DNA of 64,000 bases from Gaetbulibacter_B jejuensis (GTDB taxonomy: Bacteria > Bacteroidota > Bacteroidia > Flavobacteriales > Flavobacteriaceae). The notes under the pieces are model-generated. The model did no database searches and was not told the DNA's origin. It was given only the letters and a program-made list of their open reading frames with translations. This document shows, one piece after another, positions 38,135 through 48,427 of this stretch (positions are counted from its first letter, which is position 1; each line of letters opens with the position of its first letter). The DNA lies in NCBI RefSeq assembly GCF_039524015.1, contig NZ_BAAAGF010000001.1:868001-932000 (forward strand). Reading direction: 5' to 3'. Made by a program: the position numbers and the translations under genes.

Positions 38135-38983
38135 ATGGCTAATAGAACACTTAATAAAATTCAATCTTATTTCCAAGACCTTAAATATATGAAGAGTTCA
38201 TTCATAGATAAGGGTATGAGATTAGAAAATGATTTTAAAGCCGAAAAGACTATTCTTTATAATCCACGAGTGTCTAAAATTATTAATCAAGTTTGGTTGA
38301 ATATTTTAGTTTGGAAGTTTGAGGCTGTAGAAGAAAAATTCACATTGTTAAGTGCCTATCATAGCTATGATAGGCCAAAATCAATGTCTTTTGAAATGTT
38401 TGTTAGCTCTATAAAAAATTGTTTTTCTCAATATTTCATAGACCTGGTTTTAGATTTTATGAAGCAAGTAAACGATGTAAAAAACCCAAACAGACACAAT
38501 CAATGTCTTCAGGTTTTTTTGCCATTAATAGTAGATTATGGTAGAGACCACTCTTATGTAGCGTTATACATTAGTCCTGTTGTGCCTACTCATATGCATA
38601 GTGGTAACTCTATTTTGTATGAAGATTTTTATTTCGTAGCAATACCTCTTAAAGAATATGAAGGAGAGCCAATTTCTTTCAACCTTTTTATTGATATGAA
38701 AAGAGATGTAAAAAGCACACAATCTTTAAAAATTAAAAACAATGAAATATATGTAGATCAAATACTTACAAGAAAGCAATTAAAAGTTTTTAAGCTTATG
38801 ATAGATAATAAAAATTCTAGAGAAATTGCAAAGGCTTTAGGTGCATCTTACAGTAGCATATTAAAGTTTAATATTAGAATCACTTCTGTGTTGAGCGATT
38901 TCTTTGACAAACAGTTTAATTCGGTGAACGAAGCCATTAACTATTATAAAAAATGTTTCTGTAATTCTGAGTTAAAAACCTGA
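38135..38983 (+). CDS. Transcription regulator with C-terminal LuxR-like helix-turn-helix
   Basis: A 282-residue protein with no membrane helix. Residues ~210-265 form a HTH of the LuxR/GerE kind (LTRKQLKVFKLMIDNKNSREIAKALGAS split as LTRKQLKVFKLM, SREIAKALGAS and SSILKFNIRI). The N-terminal 200 residues could be a ligand- or PAS-like sensor domain but show no recognisable motif. It sits behind four copies of the putative LytTR operator, so it may be a second-tier regulator of the peptide system. Target genes are unknown. Confidence 0.7.
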   Translation: MANRTLNKIQSYFQDLKYMKSSFIDKGMRLENDFKAEKTILYNPRVSKIINQVWLNILVWKFEAVEEKFTLLSAYHSYDRPKSMSFEMFVSSIKNCFSQYFIDLVLDFMKQVNDVKNPNRHNQCLQVFLPLIVDYGRDHSYVALYISPVVPTHMHSGNSILYEDFYFVAIPLKEYEGEPISFNLFIDMKRDVKSTQSLKIKNNEIYVDQILTRKQLKVFKLMIDNKNSREIAKALGASYSSILKFNIRITSVLSDFFDKQFNSVNEAINYYKKCFCNSELKT

Positions 38984-39363
38984 TTACCATAATCTTTTTT
39001 GAGTGTTGGTTTCGGTTCAGCGATAAAAACAAACAATTTAACTAATAAATATCCCAAACATGATAGGGTATCAACCCCCATGATTAATAAACTTCATTCA
39101 TTTGTAAAGTAAACATAACCCTTCCTATAACATTAATGTATTGAGAGGCTTTGTCTCAATCCTAAATTATCATTTAATAAATGGACTTCATAATTATGTT
39201 AATAGCGTTTTTAATTGATTAATAGCAACTTTTAGGTTGAGCAAAGTCTTTCTTTTTTAATGTGCAGGGGGTTTAAAATAAATCTTTTTGCTATTAAAAC
39301 AACTTTTATTATGAAAAACAATCGAGTTATCAACAAATTACTAATTATTAAAATTGAACTATT
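38984..39363. other. Intergenic region before the adhesin gene
   Basis: About 380 nt. It holds a small hairpin, ATTGAGA (39140-39146) with TCTCAAT (39154-39160), and a short leader-like ORF at 39311. No operator repeats of the peptide regulon were found. It probably contains the adhesin operon promoter, but no box is convincing. Confidence 0.5.
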
Positions 39364-39367
39364 ATGA
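39311..39367 (+). CDS. Possible 18-codon leader peptide overlapping the adhesin start
   Basis: ATG at 39311 encodes MKNNRVINKLLIIKIELL and its TGA overlaps the adhesin ATG (ATGA at 39364-39367). The arrangement suggests translational coupling, but such short frames arise easily by chance in AT-rich DNA. Confidence 0.25.
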   Translation: MKNNRVINKLLIIKIELL

Positions 39368-42300
39368 AAAAAATATTAACTATTTTTTTGTTTTCGTTTG
39401 CAGGATTAACAGCATGGTCTCAAGTTGGCGTAGGGACTCCGCTGCCTAATGCTTCATCTCAATTAGATGTAGTTGCAAGCGACAAAGGTGTGCTCATTCC
39501 TAGAGTAGCACTTTCTAGTAGCACAGATGCTACAACCATTACCAATGGTAATATTGAAAGCCTGTTGGTGTACAATACGGCTACAGTTGCCGATATTGTC
39601 CCTGGATACCATTACTGGGATGGTGCTAAATGGGTGCGTTTGGCTATTAGTGACGAACTTGGCAGTGGTGAAACAGTAACAAGTTTAGTAGACAACGGCG
39701 ATGGTACATATACCTATACTAGTGAAGATGGTACCATTACAGTAATTGATATTGAAAACAACGAAACGGTTACCAACTTGGTAGACAATGGAGACGGTAC
39801 TATTACTTATACTAATGAGGATGGAACCGCACAAACGGTAAATATAGCAGCAATGGTAACTGCTAATGAGACATTAACATCGGCTAGTTTTGATCCAGCT
39901 ACGGGTATCTTAACGTACAACGACGAGGATGGCGTTGCTACCAATATGGATTTATCCGCAATGATCTCTAATTTTGAGACCTTAACAAGTATCTCACAAG
40001 ATGTTGCAGCAGGTACTATTACATATGTAGATGAGGATGGAGTATCTACAGTGTTGGATATTGCAGCGCTGATTGCACAAAATGAGACCTTGACTACTTT
40101 GGTAGATAATGGAGATGGTACTATCACGTATACTGATGAAGACGGTGTAGCAACAGTAATCAACATGGCTACTATCATAGGAGCTAACGAAACGGTTACC
40201 AACTTGGTAGACAATGGAGACGGTACCATTACGTACACTAATGAAGACGGAACCGCACAAACGGTAAATATAGCAGCAATGATAACTGCTAATGAGACAT
40301 TAACATCGGCTAGTTTTGATCCAGCTACGGGTATCTTAACGTACAACGACGAGGATGGCGTTGCTACCAATATGGATTTATCCGCAATGATCTCTAATTT
40401 TGAGACCTTAACAAGTATCTCACAAGATGTTACAGCAGGTACTATTACATATGTAGATGAGGATGGAGTATCTACAGTGTTGGATATTGCAGCGTTAATA
40501 GCACAAAATGAGACCTTAACTACATTAGTAGATAACGGTGATGGTACTATCACGTATACCGATGAAGACGGTGTAGCAACAGTAATCAACATGGCTACTA
40601 TCATAGGAGCTAACGAAACGGTTACCAACTTGGTAGACAATGGCGATGGTACAGTTACGTACACAAACGAGGATGGTACAGCGCAAACAATAGACGTAGC
40701 ATCAATAATTGATGCCCAAGAAACATTAACTACATTAGTAGANNNNNNNNNNNNNNNNNNNNNNNNNNNNNNNNNNNNNNNNNNNNNNNNNNNNNNNNNN
40801 NNNNNNNNNNNNNNNNNNNNNNNNNNNNNNNNNNNNNNNNATAGATCTAGCAACAGCCGTAGCAGCCGTAGAGACCTTAACTACATTAGTAGATAACGGC
40901 GATGGTACTATCACGTATACCGATGAAGACGGTGTAGCAACAGTAATCAACATGGCTACTATAATAGGGAGTAACGAAACAGTTACTAACCTAGTAGACA
41001 ATGGCGACGGTACAATTACCTATACCAATGAGGACGGTACAGCACAAACAGTAGATATTGCTTCTATGGTAGCAGCCAATGAGACGTTGACTACTTTGGT
41101 AGACAATGGGGATGGAACCATTACCTATACAGATGAGGATGGTGCGGCAAGCATTATTAACCTAGCCACAGCTGTAGCTGCAGTAGAGACCTTAACAAGT
41201 TTAGCAGACAATGGCGATGGTACCCTTACGTATACAGATGAAGATGGAGTAGCCAATACCATTAACCTAGCTACAGCTGTAGCTGCAGTAGAGACCTTAA
41301 CAAGTTTAGTAGACAATGGCGATGGTACCCTTACGTATACAGATGAAGATGGTGCGGCAAGCATTATTAATCTAGCCACAGCCGTAGCTGCAGTAGAGAC
41401 CTTAACAAGTTTAGTAGATAATGGCGATGGTACAATTACCTATACAGATGAAGATGGAGTAGCTAACAACATAGACTTAGCTGCAGCGGTAGCAGCCAAT
41501 GAAACAGTAACAACATTTACAGATAATGGAGATGGTACTTATACATACACAAGTGAGGATGGTACAGTAACTACTACAGCTGCTCCAGGTACAGAAACCG
41601 TAACTACATTGGTAGATAATGGTGATAGTACGTATACCTATACTAGCGAGAACGGTACTACAACGGTAATAAATATACCTAATGCAGAGACACTTACTAG
41701 TTTAGTAGATAACGGCGACGGTACACTTACCTATACCGATGAAGATGGTACAGCTACTACAGTAAACGCGGGTAATACCTCTGCGGTTACGCAAACTGTA
41801 ACTACAGGTAACCAAATAGCTAGCCATAACGATGGTAATGGTACAGTAACAAACATACTAGAAACCGTAACCAGTTTTACAGATAATGGCGACGGCACTA
41901 TTACCTATAATGCAGAAGATGGCACATCCAATACCATTAACTTGGCAACAGCCGTAGCAGCGGTTGAGACCTTAACAAGCTTGGTAGATAACGGCGATGG
42001 TACCATTACCTATACCGATGAAGACGGTACGGCAAATGTTATTGATATGGCAACAGCCGTAGCAGCCAACGAAACAGTAACTACACTAGTAGACAACGGC
42101 GCAACATTTACTTATACTAGCGAGGATGGTACAACAACAAACGTTATTAAGGATGCAATAGAGCCTTGGTTTGGAACAGATGACAATGCCTCTGCTACAG
42201 ATAATACAGAAGATATGTACGTAATGGGTAATGTTGGGGTAGGTACTAATGCACCACAAGCAGCAATGCACGTTGCAGATGTTGCTACTAATAATGTTAT

Positions 42301-42925
42301 GCGATTAGAGGGGCTCCCTGATGGAGATCCTAATTCAGATGATGCGCTAACAGTAGATCCTTTAGGTAATGTAAGAAGATCTAAATCTGCACCAGTAAAA
42401 GCATTTATAAAATCTTTAAATTCAGGCCAAACTGTGTTTACATCAGTGAATCATAACGTTAACTATACATTTCCTTTGGTTTCAATTTTTGGTAACTTGA
42501 TTAGCTCTAATACAACTTATTATCAAACAAATTCTGCTGCCGAAAGCATTACCATTTTGCAAGACGGTGTTTACAGAATTACTATTTCGTATAATTTAGC
42601 AATTGTGGGCCTTACAAATGGTAATCCAGGTACAGCAGGCTATAATACAAATTATGTTATACAGTTATATAGAGACGGATCGCGTATTGATTTTGTACAA
42701 GCAAATCGAATGGTTTCTCATCCTGAACAAGTTCCAGTTAGTTTGAATGCATCATTCTATGTATCAGCTTCAGCAGGAGATGAATTTACCATAGTAAACA
42801 GGTTTGACTTAAATAGATTACATAGTAATGGAACTTTAGCTTTTGGAGGTGCTTGGAATACATCAAATGCTTCTGTGATGACTTGGGGGGGTACTAATGG
42901 TGTATTTAGTATTGAAAAGCTATAA
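39364..42925 (+). CDS. Secreted repeat-rich adhesin-like protein (interrupted by assembly gap)
   Basis: One large gene split by the N-run at 40743-40840. Signal peptide (residues 1-20, ending AWSQ). A short N-terminal domain (VGVGTPLPNASSQLDV... YHYWDGAKWVRL) resembles heads of flavobacterial cell-surface proteins. Then follow more than a dozen ~35-residue beta repeats of the type ETLTxLVDNGDGTITYTDED. The C-terminus has MYVMGNVGVGTNAPQAAMHV, a fibre-like segment, and a ~140-residue C1q/TNF-like jelly-roll ending VFSIEKL. It was probably exported and surface-exposed; the export route is uncertain, with T9SS-related genes next to it. The frame does not match across the gap as drawn, which is an assembly effect. 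Confidence 0.82.
39763..40740 (+). repeat. 426-bp higher-order tandem repeat within the adhesin gene
   Basis: GAAACGGTTACCAACTTGG recurs at 39763, 40189 and 40615, exactly 426 nt (142 codons) apart. The intervening DNA is almost identical. Each block contains four ~35-codon units. Such long near-identical blocks explain the assembly gap that follows. Confidence 0.85.
40743..40840. other. Assembly gap (98 Ns) in the adhesin gene
   Basis: The codon phase before the gap (codon starts at 40741) and after it (40841) requires a gap length of 1 modulo 3, but 98 is 2 modulo 3. The N number is therefore an estimate. One repeat unit would need 52 missing nt, and extra units of ~105 nt each are possible. 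Confidence 0.9.
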
Positions 42926-42931
42926 TTTCAA

Positions 42932-43456
42932 ATGGCACTAGAAAACCTAATAAGTATCCATTTTACGGCGCAAGAGCTACAAGCACTAGATGCGGCACTA
43001 GTCACCATAGCTGGGGTATTACAGGGTAAGGCTATAAACCTTACCCCTGCCCAGCGGCAGCAGTACGGTAGCATTGCAGAGCAAAACAAGCTATTGGTAA
43101 ACAAGGCAAAACAGCTTATGCAGCACTACCCGCAGCACGTACCCAGCTTTCTAGATCTGGAGGAGTTTGGTAAAGACTACGAGGCCCGCCAGCAAATAGA
43201 GGGGCGCCTGCAGTTGTTAAAGAGTTTATTAGAGCAGTTTAGTGACACCAAGATACTACTAGACCACGACAATTACTTTACGGCATTAAGCTTTTACCGC
43301 AACCTAAAGTACTTAAGTGGCGAGAATGTACCTGGTACCACCGTGTTATACCACGAGATGAGGCAGTTTTTTACTAATGGCACTAAGCCCCAAAAGGTGC
43401 AAGAGCCTAGTAACAATACACCTGCTACAGGTAAAGACGGTACAGCACCAGGGTAA
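42932..43456 (+). CDS. Helical protein of unknown function next to the adhesin
   Basis: A 174-residue soluble protein, predominantly alpha-helical (LISIHFTAQELQALDAALVT, KLLVNKAKQLMQHYPQHV, LKSLLEQFSDTKILLDHDN) with a low-complexity Pro/Gly tail. There is no signal peptide. The codon usage is visibly more GC-rich than its neighbours (many GCC, CAG, CTA). It starts 6 nt after the adhesin stop, so it is cotranscribed. It could be a cytosolic partner or chaperone of the adhesin, but no family was recognised. Confidence 0.65.
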   Translation: MALENLISIHFTAQELQALDAALVTIAGVLQGKAINLTPAQRQQYGSIAEQNKLLVNKAKQLMQHYPQHVPSFLDLEEFGKDYEARQQIEGRLQLLKSLLEQFSDTKILLDHDNYFTALSFYRNLKYLSGENVPGTTVLYHEMRQFFTNGTKPQKVQEPSNNTPATGKDGTAPG

Positions 43457-43673
43457 AAGAGGTAAAAAAGGGGTGTTCATAACAGGCCATTGGGTGGTTA
43501 TTTACCCCCTTATTTACTCTAAAATAACATTTGCTATTAGGTTTTAAAGAGGGATTAAACCTATTGGGGAAGGGTAATTAGTGACTAAGCGTTTAATTAG
43601 TAGGGATGTTGGTTAATAATGACAGAGGCCTAATTGCCCTCAACCCCAATAATAATTTTTAAGTAAACAAATT

Positions 43674-44927
43674 ATGAAAACAATATATAAATACGCAGCC
43701 CTTACAGCAGTAGTACTGTTACCGGTGGTAAGTATAGCACAAACCGTAAATACGGGCCAGCTATATGTAAGCCCTAATACACAGTTTTCTACAGTAGGCG
43801 CTTTTAACAATACACCTTCAGGTAGTTTTGTTAATGATGGTGAAGCATTTATTTACAATCATTTTAATAATGATGGTATGGTAGATTTTACCCAAGGCGA
43901 AGAAGGCTACACACGCTTTGAAGGCGAAGCAATACAAGAGCTTACAGGAGGTAACATAAGTTACTTTTATGATGTACTGTTTAATAACGATGCCAGTAAT
44001 ACGGCTTCTTTTGAGTTAAGCAGTGAAATAAGCATAGATAATGAAGCCAACTTTAACCAAGGTATCGTAAAAAACGACGATTTTGGTGGTTTGGTAATTT
44101 TTGAGAACAATGCCTACCATACTAATACTTACAATGGTAGTCATGTAGATGGCTTGGTACAAAAAAATGGCGATACCGAGTTTCAATACCCTATAGGAGA
44201 TGCCCAGTATTTCAGGTACGCAGCCATAAGCGCACCTGATAATACGGGCAGTATCTTTACAGGGAAATACTTTTTTGAAAACCCAGATACAAATTATCCA
44301 TTAGCAAACCATACAGGAGTAATAGAGCTTATAGATAACCAAGAGTACTGGACAGTAACACGCGATGCAGGAAGCAGCACAGTAATGTTAACCTTAAGTT
44401 GGGATGAAGACACAACAACGCCACAAGCCATTGTAGCGCAACCAGAAACAGCTATTCATATAGTACGTTGGGATGAAAACCAGCAACTTTGGGTAGATGA
44501 AGGCGGTGTTGTTGATGTAGACAATAAAACGGTAACCACTCCTGTAGCTTTAGAAGACTATGGTGTGTTTACACTAGCGCGTGTAAAAGAAGAACTTATA
44601 TTGCCAGGAGATGTAGTTATTTATAATGGAGTGTCACCTAATGGTAATGGTGAAAACGACTACTTTTTTATAGACAATATCCAGCAATTGGCAAACAATA
44701 GGGTAGAAATCTATAACCGTTGGGGTATTAAAGTTTTTGAAACAACTGACTATGATACAAGTGGAAATGTGTTTAATGGTTATAGCGATGGGCGTTTAAC
44801 AGTAAATAGAGATAATATGCTACCTACAGGTACATATTTTTACATCTTAACTTATGATTATGAACCGTCTAGTGGGCAATCACAGCGTGTTAAAAAGTCT
44901 GGATACCTTTATTTAAATGTAGATTAA
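43674..44927 (+). CDS. T9SS type-B sorting domain (gliding motility-associated CTD) protein
   Basis: A 417-residue exported protein. It has a signal peptide (~22 residues, ending SIAQ), a beta-rich body with little similarity to known enzymes, and a C-terminal ~85-residue type-B sorting domain: ISPNGNGENDYF-like start (VSPNGNGENDYF), VEIYNRWGIKVFE and LPTGTYFYILTYD. This domain targets proteins to the type IX secretion system and the cell surface. It is followed by a PorP/SprF gene, the standard partner of type-B cargo. Confidence 0.9.
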   Translation: MKTIYKYAALTAVVLLPVVSIAQTVNTGQLYVSPNTQFSTVGAFNNTPSGSFVNDGEAFIYNHFNNDGMVDFTQGEEGYTRFEGEAIQELTGGNISYFYDVLFNNDASNTASFELSSEISIDNEANFNQGIVKNDDFGGLVIFENNAYHTNTYNGSHVDGLVQKNGDTEFQYPIGDAQYFRYAAISAPDNTGSIFTGKYFFENPDTNYPLANHTGVIELIDNQEYWTVTRDAGSSTVMLTLSWDEDTTTPQAIVAQPETAIHIVRWDENQQLWVDEGGVVDVDNKTVTTPVALEDYGVFTLARVKEELILPGDVVIYNGVSPNGNGENDYFFIDNIQQLANNRVEIYNRWGIKVFETTDYDTSGNVFNGYSDGRLTVNRDNMLPTGTYFYILTYDYEPSSGQSQRVKKSGYLYLNVD

Positions 44928-44945
44928 TGCAAAAAACAAAAGACA

Positions 44946-45905
44946 ATGAAAAGACAATATAACACACTATTAAAGCTTGATGCCTTAAGCTATGGTATAG
45001 GTATAGTATTGTTGCTAATTTTGCTATGCCCTAGTAAATCGGTAGCACAGCAAGATTCGCAGTACACACAGTATATGTACAATACCTCTACTATTAACCC
45101 AGCCTATGCTGGTACACGAGGCTCATTAAACTTTACGGGGCTGTACCGTACCCAATGGGTAGGTTTAGACGGTGCCCCAGAGACATTAAACTTTACTGTA
45201 AGTAATGCTTTTAACGAAAGAGTAGGTGCTGGTTTAAGTTTTGTACAAGATAAAATAGGACCATCAAACGAGAGTACCATTACGGCCGATTTTGCTTATG
45301 TACTCCCAATGAGTGATAATGGGTTAAAGCTATCCTTTGGTTTAAAAGGTGGTATTAATTTGCTTGATGTTGATTATACACGCCTAAATATTTATAACCC
45401 TGGAGAAAATGTTTTTCAGTACAATATAGATAATAGACTTACTCCCATAATAGGGGTGGGTATGTATTTGTATTCTGATAAAGGATATTTTGGTGTATCT
45501 GTACCAAACTTATTAGAAACAACACATTATGATGATACAACAGTTAGTAACGCCACAGAGAAATTTAATTTCTATGCTATTGCAGGATATGTATTTAATT
45601 TAAGTTCTAATACTAAGTTTAAGCCAGCGGTATTAGGTAAAGCAGTATATGGAGCGCCAGTAGCAATAGATTTGTCTGCAAACTTCTTGTTTAACGAAAA
45701 GTTTACACTTGGGGCGGCATATCGTTTAGACGCAGCAGTAAGTGCTTTGGCAGGCTTTCAAGTAAGCGACCAAGTATTTATTGGTTATGCCTATGATTAT
45801 GACACAACCGAATTGGGTAATTATAATTCGGGCTCTCATGAAATATTTCTTAGATGGGAAATATTTAAAGGAGCTAGACCAATAGTAAGCCCAAGGTTTT
45901 TCTAA
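44946..45905 (+). CDS. Type IX secretion system outer-membrane protein PorP/SprF family
   Basis: A 319-residue beta-barrel protein with an N-terminal signal and the family's opening QQDSQYTQYMYNTSTINPAY, split here as DSQYTQYMYN and INPAYAG. The barrel body alternates strands such as GLSFVQDKIGPSNEST, and the C-terminus is FLRWEIFKGARPIVSPRFF. PorP/SprF proteins bind type-B sorting domains and anchor them at the outer membrane. The gene order cargo - PorP - OmpA-like is typical of Flavobacteriaceae. Confidence 0.92.
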   Translation: MKRQYNTLLKLDALSYGIGIVLLLILLCPSKSVAQQDSQYTQYMYNTSTINPAYAGTRGSLNFTGLYRTQWVGLDGAPETLNFTVSNAFNERVGAGLSFVQDKIGPSNESTITADFAYVLPMSDNGLKLSFGLKGGINLLDVDYTRLNIYNPGENVFQYNIDNRLTPIIGVGMYLYSDKGYFGVSVPNLLETTHYDDTTVSNATEKFNFYAIAGYVFNLSSNTKFKPAVLGKAVYGAPVAIDLSANFLFNEKFTLGAAYRLDAAVSALAGFQVSDQVFIGYAYDYDTTELGNYNSGSHEIFLRWEIFKGARPIVSPRFF

Positions 45906-45922
45906 CTTAAACACATAAAAAG

Positions 45923-47863
45923 ATGAAACTTGAAAATAAAATAAAAACACTTGCCTTTACAGTTATAGTACTGGTAAGTGTTTTATCTCAAACGTCCTTG
46001 CAGGCTCAAGAGCGTCAGCTAAAGAAGGCCGACAAGGAATATGATAACATGGCCTATTCTGAAGCCGTAGATGAGTATTTAAAAGCGGTAGATAAGGGGT
46101 ATGGGTCAGAAGCATTATTTAAAAAACTAGGAAATAGTTATTATTTTAATGCTAATTATGACGAAGCGCTAAAATGGTATAAAGAGTTGTTCAATATAAC
46201 TCAAAATACTGAGCCAGAATATTACCTGCGTTATGCACAATCACTTAAAGCTACAGGTAATGATAGCGAAGCAAAGCAATGGTATGACACATACCTTAAT
46301 AAGGTTGGAGCTCAAAATAATGATTTAAATTCTGCTAGTGATTACCTGTCAATTATAGGTAATAACGAAGATAGATATAGTTTGAGTGCTATTAATATCA
46401 ATACAAAAGGTATTGAGTATGCTACAAATATACATAACGATACCTTAATGTTAACAAGATCTAAAGGTAGTACAGGAAGCATTATAAACAATTGGGATGG
46501 TAATTCATTTTTAGATGTTTTTATAGCACCAGTAAATAGTGATGGCTCTATTGGTAAAACAGAAAAAATTAAAGGTGATGTAAATACCAAATATCATGAG
46601 TCATCGGCTGTTATAACAAAAGATGGTCAGACTATGTACTTTACTAGGAGCAATACAAGTCCTAAAGGCAAACGCAGTAAAAAAGAAACTAAACATCTAA
46701 AAATATACAGAGCTCATTTAGTAAACGGTAAGTGGAAAAATATTGAAGAGTTGTCAATAAACGGAGACAACTATGATACAGCCCACCCTATGCTAAACCC
46801 AAAAGAGGATAAATTGTATTTTGTATCAAATAGGCCCGAAACTCTAGGAGCAACAGATTTGTTTGTTGCATCTATAAATAGCGATGGGTCTTTAGGTACC
46901 CCAACAAACCTTGGACCAAAGGTTAATACTAAAGGACGAGAGTCGTTTCCATTTATAACTAAAGACAATGAGTTGTATTTTTCATCAGATGGTCATTTTG
47001 GTCTAGGAGGGTATGATGTGTTTTATGCTAAATTAATAGGAAACAGTATAGAGGGTAATATTGTAAATGTTGGATCACCCATAAATTCTAAAAAAGATGA
47101 TTTTGGTTTTATAATAGAAAATAAAAAAGGATACATAAGCTCTAATCGACAAGGAGGAGACGGTTATGATGATATTTATGCCTTTACTGAATTGAAACCA
47201 ATAAAAGAACTAACAGAAAGTTTAATATCAGGGACTGTTTTAGATAAAGATACTAAGAAGCCTTTAAGGGATGCAATTGTTACTGTTGTTGATGAAGATA
47301 ATAAAGAAGTAACAACAGTTAAGACTGACCAAAACGGCCGCTATAAAATTGAACCTATAGACCCAATGGCTCTTTACATATTAAAAGTTGTAAAGGTTGG
47401 TTATAATGGTGATGATGTGTTTTCTAAAAGAAGTAAAAATCCAAGACAACATGATTTTGAATTGAAGAAACAAGTTGTAGAAGTAGTTGAACAACCAAAG
47501 AGCGACTTACCTGAACGTCTAGATGTACTTATAAACTTTGATTTTGATAAGCACAATATAAGGCCAGACGCTCAAATAGAGTTGGAAAGAGTTGTAGATT
47601 TTATGAAGCGACATACCACGGTTAAGTTAGATATTCGTTCTCATACAGACAGTCGAGGAAATGATCAGTATAATATGCTGCTTTCTGATAGGAGGGCAAA
47701 AGCTACAATAGACTATTTAGTATCTAGAGGTATTGACCGCTCAAGATTAACAGGAAGGGGTTATGGAGAGATCTTCTTGCTAAACAGATGTAGTAACGGA
47801 GTAACATGCTCATCTAGAGATCATGAAATGAACCGTAGAAGTGAGTTTATTGTTATTCAATAA
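45923..47863 (+). CDS. OmpA-family PorE-like T9SS-associated protein
   Basis: A 646-residue protein with these domains in order: signal peptide (~1-27), TPR-like helices (YDNMAYSEAVDEYLKAVD, ~40-140), a PD40/WD40-like beta-propeller (~190-420, e.g. DKLYFVSNRPETLGATDLF), a carboxypeptidase-regulatory-like beta sandwich (~430-510), and a C-terminal OmpA peptidoglycan-binding domain (FDFDKHNIRPDAQIELERV, GRGYGE, ~535-646). It matches PorE-type proteins that tie the T9SS to peptidoglycan. It starts 17 nt after PorP/SprF. Confidence 0.9.
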   Translation: MKLENKIKTLAFTVIVLVSVLSQTSLQAQERQLKKADKEYDNMAYSEAVDEYLKAVDKGYGSEALFKKLGNSYYFNANYDEALKWYKELFNITQNTEPEYYLRYAQSLKATGNDSEAKQWYDTYLNKVGAQNNDLNSASDYLSIIGNNEDRYSLSAININTKGIEYATNIHNDTLMLTRSKGSTGSIINNWDGNSFLDVFIAPVNSDGSIGKTEKIKGDVNTKYHESSAVITKDGQTMYFTRSNTSPKGKRSKKETKHLKIYRAHLVNGKWKNIEELSINGDNYDTAHPMLNPKEDKLYFVSNRPETLGATDLFVASINSDGSLGTPTNLGPKVNTKGRESFPFITKDNELYFSSDGHFGLGGYDVFYAKLIGNSIEGNIVNVGSPINSKKDDFGFIIENKKGYISSNRQGGDGYDDIYAFTELKPIKELTESLISGTVLDKDTKKPLRDAIVTVVDEDNKEVTTVKTDQNGRYKIEPIDPMALYILKVVKVGYNGDDVFSKRSKNPRQHDFELKKQVVEVVEQPKSDLPERLDVLINFDFDKHNIRPDAQIELERVVDFMKRHTTVKLDIRSHTDSRGNDQYNMLLSDRRAKATIDYLVSRGIDRSRLTGRGYGEIFLLNRCSNGVTCSSRDHEMNRRSEFIVIQ

Positions 47864-48427
47864 TAACCATCACGTTTAAATGTAAATTTTAATATAAAGA
47901 GTTTGACTTTAATAAAGTTAGTTTAGGTTGAAATTTGGGTGCTTAATTCACAGCATAATTGAATTATAGTAGTTTTTTCAAAGAATTAGCACCCATTTCA
48001 GCTCTAAACACTATTAAGAATTTAAGTTCATTTATATAAATAATTAAACTAATAAAGAGTTTATTTTGAAAAAAAGAAGGAAACCACATGGTTTTATATG
48101 GTTGCTTTTAACTTTTGTATCCATAATACTTTTAATGCTTGTATTATTAGCATTGTCTAAGTTTTGATAATTGTTTAATTACTTGTGGGATTATGAAATG
48201 ACACCCCGGGAGTCAATAATTGTAAAGTGTAATATATTATATTATATGATTTGGGTTAATAAATATTTGATTTCTCGGGGTTCATATAAACACTAGTTTT
48301 GAGAGAATTATTATATAATAAAATCATATACCTTTTTTAGTTTTTTAACTAAATAAATCTCTAACGTCTTTAATTAAATTTTGTACTTCTACAATAACCT
48401 ATTTATAAACCATATAAAACAAAAGAA
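47864..48427. other. Gene-poor region with hairpins
   Basis: About 560 nt. A long-loop hairpin pairs GGGTGCTTAATTC (~47937-47949) with GAATTAGCACCC (~47983-47994), allowing one bulge. A second inverted repeat, CCCCGGGAG with CTCGGGG, lies near 48205-48280. One possible small ORF is at 48066-48167. No repeats of the bacteriocin island are present. Confidence 0.5.
48066..48167 (+). CDS. Possible 33-residue single-helix membrane mini-protein
   Basis: A TTG start gives KKRRKPHGFIWLLLTFVSII and on to LLALSKF, a basic N-terminus followed by one hydrophobic helix. The composition is membrane-protein-like, but there is no ATG and no context support. Confidence 0.3.
   Translation: MKKRRKPHGFIWLLLTFVSIILLMLVLLALSKF

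Noticed and set aside
39807..41379. Long minus-strand ORFs within the adhesin gene
   Set aside because: They mirror the repeat periodicity of the plus-strand gene, run through Ns and lack any start context. They are antisense artefacts of codon bias.
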